Source: Lineus longissimus (Eukaryota; Nemertea; Pilidiophora; Heteronemertea; Lineidae). Taken from it: 64,000 bases of DNA. Shown here piece by piece: positions 56,305-64,000 of this stretch. A model generated the notes under the pieces. That model saw only the letters and a list, made by a program, of their open reading frames with translations. It searched no databases and was not told the DNA's origin. Position 1 is the stretch's first letter; every line of letters begins with the position of its first letter. The position numbers and the translations under genes are program-made. The DNA lies in the NCBI RefSeq assembly GCF_910592395.1, contig NC_088315.1, forward strand, positions 10,170,501-10,234,500, given 5' to 3'.

Positions 56305-57318
56305 AGCTCACCTCTTAGCAGAGGTGAGCTTATCCCATACCGTGGCGTCCGTCGTCCGTCGTCGTCGTCGTCGTCGTCGTCGTCCGTCGTCGTCCGTCGT
56401 CCGTTAGCAGGGCACGTTTCGTAACTGTTAGAGCTATTGAGTTGAAACTTGGTACACATGTACCCTTATGTAATGACACTTTGGAGACCAAGTTTCGGTC
56501 CGATTCGTTTCATGGTTTGGCCACCAGGGGGCCAAACGTTAAAAGTGAAAATATGCAATATCTCCCTTAATAGTAGTCGGGAAATTTTGAAAAAAATATG
56601 GTAGGTACTTCTAGCAAAGGTGCATCATATATCCTCCGGGTTTTTGATTTGACCTCCTTTTCAAGGTCACAGAGGTCAAATGGTGTAAATTGGCCGTTAG
56701 GATGTAACGATGGCACGTTTCTAAACTGCAATGACTATTGATACCAAATTTGGTACACATTTACCCCTTAGTCAGGTGATCTCAGGGACCGAAGTTTGGT
56801 CCAATATGATTCACCACTTGACCACCAGGGGGCAAAATCCAAAAACCTTAAAAATGTGATTATTCCTTAACTTCTTGCCCGATTGCCACCAATTTGATAT
56901 CATGGGTACATCTAACCACCATACAGTATATGTCACACAGGTTTTTAATTTGACCTTCTTGTCAAGGTCACAGAGGTCAAATGGCGTAAATTCGCCGTCA
57001 GGCCGTAACTATGGCACGTTTCTTAACTGCAATGACTATTGATCACAAATTAAGTACACATGTACCCCTTGGTCAGGTGATCTCAGGTACCGAAGTTTGG
57101 TGCAATCTGATTTGCCATTTGGCCTCCAGGGAGGGGGCCAAATCCTAAATTCTTCAAAATGCCATTATTCCTAGTAATGACTTGCCCGATTGGCACCAAT
57201 TTTATATCATAGGTACATCTAATTCTAACAACCATTCAATGTGTCACCCGGGTCTTCTTTGATTTGACCTACTTTTCAAGGTCACAGAGGTCGAATGTAC
57301 TGTAAATTGGCCATTTTG
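56305..57318. mobile_element. 1-kb insertion of three tandem ~300-bp subunits with a terminal hairpin
   Basis: Begins with a perfect 10-bp hairpin (gctcacctct tagc agaggtgagc), then a gtcgtc microsatellite. Three diverged subunits follow, starting ggcacgtttc near 56413, 56711 and 57014, with shared words (accaccagggggc, caaggtcacagaggtcaaatgg). No coding potential. The right boundary is approximate. Confidence 0.7.
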
Positions 57319-58076
57319 GGGAAATTGTAATTGCTTGGACCTAGATCAAACCTAACACTACATGACACAATACCATGCTCTTTATCCATCTTTCCTCCAC
57401 ATGAGGTGAGCACAATGGCCCTGGCCATTTCATTTACTTTATCTTCATATTGAAACTCCGGACGAACACAACCTGTCATATTGTGTGACACAGCTACAGA
57501 GTTCATTAAGTCCATCATTTTTTCTACAGAGATTACATAGTTCTCATCGGTCATGCTGCATGAAGGGTTATATGATGAGGGTTCGAAATGATTTTGTACA
57601 TCTTGATCTGATGGCGGCTTAATGGGTCTCAAAAGTCTGGTCCTACCTGAAGGCCTGTTGTGAATGTCCGGAACAATCCTTGTACCACCCGGTCCCTTTG
57701 TTGTCACTTGATTGTAAAGATCCAGTGGAAGACGTAACCACTCCCCAGGGTCCGAGGCTCGAAAATCCACTTTGGACTTGTACGGAACGTGTCCCTTTTT
57801 GAAAAATGTATCCCTTCGTTTAGTAATCCCTGGTTTTTGACAGTCATAGCGACGCCGCCTAGTGAGCACCATCCTGCTGGCTTGGTAGCCCCAACACATA
57901 CTGATTCTTCTTAACTTCGGCCAATAACCTGTGAGAAAGATGGGGGATTTAAAAAAAATTTAATCTGGACACCTGGACACCTGTTTGTAACTAATATCTA
58001 ACATAATTAATTCATTTCTCTGTCATCAAACTGTCATGAAGCATCAATAAACAATGATTTCTATTGTCCTCTTAAC

Positions 58077-58144
58077 CTTCTGCCTGTTGCTGGATGAACT
58101 CCTTGTGGGGTGACAACATCTTTGACGCTTGATATGTTTTGCAT
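58077..58144 (-). CDS. Predicted first coding exon of transposase, copy 1
   Basis: Minus-strand ATG at 58144-58142 gives MQNISSVKDVVTPQGVHPA, ending AGAAG at a gttaag donor (58076-58071). It is identical in frame to 62229-62296. The best in-phase acceptor is ttaag shortly after the stronger cag of the next exon; the splice choice is unproven. Confidence 0.5.
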
Positions 58145-58471
58145 CTTGAGATGGCCTACTAAACTTTTTGATGCATCTTGAAGGGTAGGATCCTTGAAAT
58201 CAAAAATACTAAAATTTGCAGAAAAAGGGTCCCCGGCTATTGCGTACGATTACGTAATATTAGGCGGGTACCGCCCATATATGGGTGTGGCCATGTTATG
58301 CAATGAATTAATGTGACAAACTGCATGTGTAATGATTTCATTCTTGTATTTCAGAAGAGGGCCTCTCAGAGTCATTGACTGATAGTGATTGATTGCTTTA
58401 ACCCTGTGTTTGTTGAAGACAGCACCTGTTGAATATAAGGGACCGCCCTGTGAACTCCGTTTGAAGTTGCA
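58145..58471. promoter_or_regulatory. Divergent (bidirectional) promoter region, 327 bp
   Basis: Lies between the predicted ATG of the transposase (minus) and of the nuclease (plus). Contains ATTACGTAAT (58249-58258; its centre TTACGTAA is the C/EBP-PAR bZIP palindrome) and CCATATATGG (58275-58284, a perfect CArG box or a TATA-like site). Both are kept in the second copy at 62401-62410 and 62427-62436. Confidence 0.5.
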
Positions 58472-59602
58472 ATGGTAAGTACAATAGACAATTTGATCTC
58501 ATAGGCCATGCAGGGCCTTGATCAAATTTCTTCCCTATGCCTGTTGGATGGGAGGTCTAACCCTTTCAGAATATGCCCACTTTTAACCCATCCGCTATTA
58601 ACCCCTTCCTATTAGGCACAACACCAGTGACACCTACATCGGTATGGGCGTCAAATTATTGAAGAATAAAAACAAAAAGTTGACCCTGGGATGGCGTGGG
58701 TTAATACCAAGGTAATCAAGATAAATATTGATTTGAATTATAGAGTAGTATTCAATCTTTCATAAAATATTGATTTCAGTTCTATGGTCCCCCGGGTATT
58801 TTCAGGAGGGCAGCACCAGTAAGGGCTTCATTTCTGGAGACAAGCAGCTTGGAAAGTGAGAATCTGAGAACTGTTTTACAAAAATAGGATTTTCTCTAGA
58901 TTTTCGTGGTGAACCCTATACGCCATTGCAGTGAGGGATGTCCCAGACCTTGGATATTAACCCCTTGTGGCGGTTTGTAAAAAAACACGGTTTCCTATTT
59001 TTGGCAGATTTTTAAGTTTAATAGAAAATGCATTGCAAATAATCACCGGTGTTGTCCCTATTAGGTACATTCAGTTGGACCGTACACCCATGAATTTTGT
59101 CTCCCACAGTGACACAACAGTAGCTAAAATGGCCGATGAAGCTTGGAAACACACGTACAAGGAAAGAATAAAGGCCCGTAGCCAGGTTGGTAAGAATCGT
59201 GAATGCCGGATATGGACTTGGGGGGCCAAACGGAAGCTGGGGTGTATGATATATGGAGAAATGAGTGCCAAACTGCCAAATGCAAAGAAGTCTAAGAAGT
59301 TTCGTGTACACAGGTTGATGTACATTTTGAATACTGGGGTCACTGACCTCCAGGGTGATGTCTCACATCTTTGTCACAATTCGCTGTGTGTGAATTTGGA
59401 ACATTTGACCCTGGAGCCCAGTGCCATAAACAAGAGTCGTTGCCTGGCCAGAGGACTGTGTATTGGGCACACATCATACCCTGCATGTATACTTAATTTG
59501 CATATGGGGGCTGGTCAAGGTAGGCACATGCTACTGTTGTGTTACAAAATGTTCAAAAGACCCAGGCTTATTAAGCTAATCCCACCCCATGCTAATTTTT
59601 AA
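58472..59602 (+). CDS. I-PpoI-like His-Cys box (beta-beta-alpha-Me) endonuclease, two exons
   Basis: Exon 1 ends ATG (58472-58474) at a perfect gtaagt donor. Exon 2 starts at 59075 after tacattcag. Joined, the product starts M-LDRTPMNFVSHSDTTVAKM and stays in frame to 59602. The core matches the His-Cys box family of I-PpoI: CRIWTWG; HRLMYIL; SHLCHNSLCVNLEHL (metal-site His plus the first zinc cluster); INKSR (the Asn that binds the metal); then CLARGLCIGH and PAC (second zinc cluster). All predicted zinc and catalytic residues are present. The C-terminus after about 59515 may be spliced (ggtcaaggtaggc). It is divergent from T1. Confidence 0.8.
58615..59058. repeat. Repeat R2 (nuclease intron and flank)
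   Basis: Near-identical to 62763-63248 and, in part, 55697-55968. It ends abruptly at gttgtccc, inside the nuclease intron, which marks the duplication boundary. Confidence 0.92.
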
Positions 59603-59645
59603 CGAATTAACCCCTTCCTGGCTGATGCATACATTTTAAACCAAC

Positions 59646-62296
59646 TTACTTTTTTGTTTGATATTTCTTTGGTCCCTTATTCCTGACAGTTGGTCCCTGT
59701 GACGACGTTGATTGGACTGGATCACTGGAGTATGTGTGGTCCCTGCGGCGACGGTCCTCCCCTCCGACATACCCTCCGACTGTGGACCGTGACTCGTTAG
59801 ATGGCGCCTGACTGTATGGGTGCTCCTTGTGGATTTTTTTGTCTTTCTTGCCTTTTGGTTTGGTGATGTTGGTTGGTGTAGGCATACCGCGACCCCGTGA
59901 TTTAGATGACCCTGCTGCTACTCCGGGTATTGGAATCAGTAGCTGGCTGAACTTTTGGTAGTCCCCCTCCTTTCTGGCCCTTTTATCTGTGAGGAAGTCT
60001 CCCATGCGTTTAATTCTTTGCCGTTTGTTTTGCTTCTTGAACTCCGGAGACTCTTTGTAAGCCACATTGTATGCCTTCCTATTCTGGAGCCGTCCTAAGT
60101 TCTTCATAGCATGAGACTGGGGGTTCAGCGGTACATTGAGACCCTTATCAAGCTTGGTCATTGTACTCTTTGCCAATGAATTGTTCACGCGATGGATTGC
60201 ACTGTGTACCCTTGGCAATGCATTTCTGGAGAAAGTAATATTCTTGGGTAGGCTGCTTGAAATGCCACGGTTTGTGGCTTCAGGTTTGTTAGTTGTAACC
60301 CCTGTTTTCAAAGACTCCAATGCAGATTCCCCAAGGCGAACTTCTAACAGGATTTGGAGCAGCTTTCTGTCAGTTTCATTGAATGAAATGTCAAGGGACT
60401 TTTTACCATAGGCCTTAAAGTATTCTGATTTCTTCCTCCAAGAATTGGTGATTCCACCGCTGCACAGGTTGTATTTGTTATTTCTACATTTGGAGCAATC
60501 ACCTGAGTAGCAATCGATCAAACATTGCACCAAGGGTACCAGTTTCTTTGACATTTTCACCACGTCCCCACCCACATCATTCCTGAGTAGTTTCAATGCC
60601 CTGCTGGAGCGTGACTTTACATCTAACATAAACAATTTTTGAAATGTTTTTCGATCATCTGCTGTTCTCCCAGGAAAACAATTCTTACTGAAATCAGTCT
60701 TTAAACCAGCACGAAACATTGCCTGGCCTAAATGAATAGAGTCTGTTTGAGGCTTTACATTGAACAGGGTCCCAAAAATCATATCTGTTGCATCCCTGAC
60801 ACCACAATAAGCAGAACTGTCCCCATCTGTGCAGACATATTCAAGATGAATGCCCTCCTTGGCAAGGTTTGCAGTGATAGTTCTGGCCAACTCATATTCA
60901 GAAAAAGGGAGTACCTCTGGAAAATTTGCAGTGCAATTCTTATGAAACTGTTCGGCTCCCTCATTTGACTCCCTAGCAGAACTCCTTGTGGTAGGCCTAC
61001 TCGCCTTACTTGACTTAGAATTTGACTTTGGGGGAGCGCTCCCACAATGAATAGGTAACCCACGTGCACGGCAGTATGCACCCCTCCAGCATAGCTTATT
61101 GAAAAATGCAACATCAATAACTTTCTTCGAATCGGTTAAATTTTCTGTGGCTATTTCTACAACCTGGGATGCAGCCTGGCCAAGTTTGCCCCTTGTGGTG
61201 ATTCGTTGGCTGTTGTAACGACCGTCCATTGAAGCTGTGAATGCATTCACGTCTTCCTGACCCCTCAGTCGATTAACCTCTCTCAAGGAACCTCTGATAT
61301 TGGCCATGTCTTCCACATTGAGTTCAACAATCTTTTTCCCTACCCGGTTTGCTTGTTCCTGCATGCTACTCAGACAGGGCGTCGGCAAACCTATTGTGTT
61401 CAGGATCTGGCTCCCCTTGAAGTTTCCTATTGATGAATCCAACAGTGCGCACTGTAAGGAAATGTTGGGTATGGCACTTTTACCCCCTGCCTTAGCCGAT
61501 GCCAACTCTGAATACAACTTATTTTTGTCAGAAATGTACTTGCAAAATTTTGCATTTGACCCTCACGGTCACGCAAAGACCCTTTTTTACTTTATCTTCA
61601 TATTGAAACTCCGGACGAACACAACCTGTCATATTGTGTGACACAGCTACAGAGTTCATTAAGTCCATCATTTTTTCTACAGAGATTACATAGTTCTCAT
61701 CGGTCATGCTACATGAAGGGTTATATGATGAGGGTTCGAAATGATTTTGTACATCTTGATCTGATGGCGGCTTAATGGGTCTCAAAAGTCTGGTCCTACC
61801 TGAAGGCCTGTTGTGAATGTCCGGAACAATCCTTGTACCTGCCGGTCTCTTTGTAGTCACTTGATTGTAAAGATCCAGTGGAAGACGTAACCACTCCCCA
61901 GGGTCCGAGGCTCGAAAATCCACTTTGGACTTGTACGGAACGTGTCCCTTTTTGAAAAATGTATCCCTTCGTTTAGTAATCCCTGGTTTTTGACAGTCAT
62001 AGCGACGCCGCCTAGTGAGCACCATCCTGCTGGCTTGGTAGCCCCAACACATACTGATTCTTCTTAACTTCGGCCAATAACCTGTGAGAAAGATGGGGGA
62101 TTTAAAAAAATTTAATCTGGAAACCTGGACACCTGTTTGTAACTAATATCTAACATAATTAATTCATTTCTCTGTCATCAAACTGTCATGAAGCATCAAT
62201 AAACAATGATTTCTATTGTCCTCTTAACCTTCTGCCTGTTGCTGGATGAACTCCTTGTGGGGTGACAACATCTTTGACGCTTGATATGTTTTGCAT
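59646..62296 (-). pseudogene. Mutator-like transposase, long copy (T2)
   Basis: N-terminal exons (62229-62296; 62052-61580) are joined to a 620-codon stretch (61517-59646). The latter includes a Lys/Arg-rich N-part, MDGRYNS (probable catalytic Asp, near 61225), KLCWRGAYCRARGLPIHCG, CTDGDSSAYCG (second acidic motif, near 60825), several Cys pairs (CYSGDCSKC), ESALESLKTGVTTNKPEA and NRGISSSLPKNITFSRN. The C-terminus is basic and Pro-rich. The layout resembles the Mutator-like transposase domain family (Pfam PF20700 type) common in cnidarian and mollusc genomes. Breaks: a one-base slip at 61541-61552 and a deletion at about 61585 that removes the HGIVSC block kept in T1. The start at 61517 is not an ATG. 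Confidence 0.85.
62229..62296 (-). CDS. Predicted first coding exon of transposase, copy 2
   Basis: Second copy of the 58077-58144 exon, with the same ATG (62296-62294) and gttaag donor. Confidence 0.5.
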
Positions 62297-62623
62297 CTTG
62301 AGATGGCCTACTAAACTTTTTGATGCATCTTGAAGGGTAGGATCCTTGAAATCAAAAATACTAAAATTTGCAGAAAAAGGGTCCCCGGCTATTGCGTACG
62401 ATTACGTAATATTAGGCGGGTACCGCCCATATATGGGTGTGGCCATGTTATGCAATGAATTAATGTGACAAACTGCATGTGTAATGATTTCATTCTTGTA
62501 TTTCAGAAGAGGGCCTCTCAGAGTCATTGACTGATAGTGATTGATTGCTTTAACCCTGTGTTTGTTGAAGACAGCACCTGTTGAATATAAGGGACCGCCC
62601 TGTGAACTCCGTTTGAAGTTGCA
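62297..62623. promoter_or_regulatory. Divergent promoter region, copy 2
   Basis: Copy of 58145-58471 with both palindromic sites retained. On the plus side it leads to an orphan nuclease exon 1 (ATG 62624-62626, donor at 62627) whose second exon is missing from the window. Confidence 0.5.
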
Positions 62624-62762
62624 ATGGTAAGTACAATAGACAATTTGATCTCATAGGCCATGCAGGGCCTTGATCAAATTTCTTCCCTATGCCTGTTGGA
62701 TGGGAGGTCTAACCCTTTCAGAATATGCCCACTTTTAACCCATCCGCTATTAACCCCTTCCT

Positions 62763-63248
62763 ATTAGGCACAACACCAGTGACACCTACATCGGTATGGG
62801 CGTCAAATTATTGAAGAATAAAAACAAAAAGTTGACCCTGGGATGGCGTGGGTTAATACCAAGGTAATCAAGATAAATATTGATTTGAATTATAGAGTAG
62901 TATTCAATCTTTCATAAAATATTGATTTCAGTTCTATGGGTCCCCCGGGTATTTTCAGGAGGGCAGCACCAGTAAGGGCTTCATTTCTGGAGACAAGCAG
63001 CTTGGAAAGTGAGAATCTGAGAACTGTTTTACAAAAATAGGATTTTCTCTAGATTTTCGTGGTGAACCCTATACGCCATTGCAGTGAGCATGGAGGTATT
63101 ATTAATAATACCTCCATGCAGTGAGGGATGTCCCAGACCTTGGATATTAACCCCTTGTGGCGGTTTGTAAAAAAACACGGTTTCCTATTTTTGGCAGATT
63201 TTTAAGTTTAATAGAAAATGCATTGCAAATAATCACCGGTGTTGTCCC
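62763..63248. repeat. Repeat R3 (orphan nuclease intron)
   Basis: Copy of R2, ending at the same point (caccggtgttgtccc) and then continuing into unrelated sequence (acaacacaacac). The missing second exon shows that the second element is truncated here. Confidence 0.92.
63089..63118. repeat. 30-bp perfect palindrome inserted with a 7-bp duplication
   Basis: CATGGAGGTATTATT and its exact complement. It is absent from the R2 copy. Flanks cagtgag are duplicated (63082-63088 and 63119-63125). It looks like a two-ended remnant of a transposon with only its tips left. Confidence 0.88.
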
Positions 63249-64000
63249 ACAACACAACACACACTGACACTGTCCATTGCTGTTGTGTTGTTTATGACTG
63301 TGTTTATGGTGGCTTAACTCACATGATATGCATAAAGAAGCCCAATATCAACACTAAAACTTTACCTTCACTCAGTTTCCAGTTCCTGGCATGTTTGGTG
63401 TGCCTATTCAACTAATTAATACCATTTTTCCCTCTTCATAATGCTCTTCCAAGTACACATTGTGTTATGGTCATTATGTAGGCTGCCTGCGAAATTTTTT
63501 TTCTGCAGGATACTTCTGGCATAGTGTACATCTGAGCGCCAATCAGAATTCAAGGCAAGCACGTGTCTTTGTTGACATCATCTTGCCACATGGCGCAATA
63601 ATGTCAACAATGCCACGTGTTCTGATAATCTTGGAAAGAACAAGTTAGCAAATGGTTAGAGGAGTATATTAGCTAAAATATATTTATTTGCAGTATCTTA
63701 ACATGTATTTTCATTGTCGAGTGGACTGTATTTATTGGACTTGTCTGTTAAAGGCGCACTGTGCTCGGCAAAATAGCCGAGGTTGAATGTTTATCTGTCA
63801 ACCGTGTAACTAGTTCTGCTGTATATGCATAGGTGACGCCACCATTCAATTTATTTTGTTTGCTTGTCAAAATGTGTTTTATACAATGGCCCTTCAACAA
63901 TGTTCAAACTACCAAAATCAACAGCAGACATCGGATACACTGTCCCTTTAATAATTATCAACATTGGCAACACTGTCAGTGTCACTGCCCCTTAAGATTT
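63249..64000. other. No identifiable gene at the right edge
   Basis: Short frames only. Repeated small words (caacacaac / gttgtgttg) form a weak inverted pair at 63250-63290. Confidence 0.4.

Larger units (their letters stand above)
55970..58144 (-). pseudogene. Mutator-like transposase, internally deleted copy (T1)
   Basis: Contains the N-terminal exon (58077-58144), the main exon start (MCWGYQASRMVLTRRRRYD, 57899 down), a conserved block (HGIVSCSVRFDLG, near 57340), a 1-kb foreign insertion (56305-57318), and then a short stretch equal to 61256-61580 (KKIVELNVEDMANIRGSLRE). Everything C-terminal, including the catalytic DGDS region, is deleted. The frame slip at gcaaaattttgc (56259-56270) is shared with the longer copy at 61541-61552. 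Confidence 0.85.

Noticed and set aside
56062-56424. Plus-strand frame ending in SSSSSSVVVRRP
   Set aside because: Antisense of the transposase fragment plus the gtc microsatellite of the inserted repeat.
1-64000. tRNA and rRNA genes
   Set aside because: I looked for B-box-like words and rRNA core words and found no convincing cloverleaf or rRNA segment; a covariance search would be needed to be certain.

Overview
The window is eukaryotic and almost entirely built from transposable elements (TEs) and repeats. I see no ordinary intact host gene, tRNA, rRNA or CRISPR. The element mix (Ty3/Gypsy, BEL/Pao, DIRS, Helitron with an OTU domain, long-inverted-repeat foldback element, THAP transposase, P2X7-type ballast domain) and frequent GTAGGCCTA-like words suggest a marine invertebrate. 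An echinoderm or other non-vertebrate deuterostome is my best guess, at low confidence.

Layout. 203-7258: a TTAA-flanked DNA transposon with a THAP exon, the C-terminal exons of a THAP-type transposase, and a convergent gene for a P2X7 C-terminal (ballast) domain protein; a Ty3/Gypsy element (875-4752) is inserted in it. 7453-10194: a host-like exon split by a foldback element (7569-10073) with a 9-bp target duplication. 10561-11676: a two-exon SGNH-hydrolase-like gene. 12060-13400: seven diverged units around a conserved 28-bp core. 13586-18876: a decayed Helitron (OTU, HUH Rep, PIF1 helicase). 18900-20950: unassigned. 20955-25735: scrambled and tandem copies of a 1547-bp repeat, with a truncated non-LTR retrotransposon.

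25879-53154: two perfect 23-bp inverted ends, each abutting TTAA, enclose 27 kb. Inside are a ballast-type N-terminal fragment, a DIRS retroelement (26640 to about 32814), a satellite with a 987+543 bp higher-order structure (33650-44026), and a nearly intact BEL/Pao element (44027-52771) inserted in that satellite.

53541-53989: a broken exon. 55158-55615: a MITE. 55697-63248: two tandem copies of a two-gene element in which a Mutator-like transposase (minus strand) and an I-PpoI-like His-Cys-box nuclease (plus strand) diverge from a 327-bp shared promoter region. This pair, and the THAP-transposase/ballast-domain element at the start, are the most promising undescribed systems. In both, an unexpected second gene travels with a transposase. 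The visible copies carry frameshifts or deletions, so each system would have to be proven on intact relatives elsewhere in the genome.
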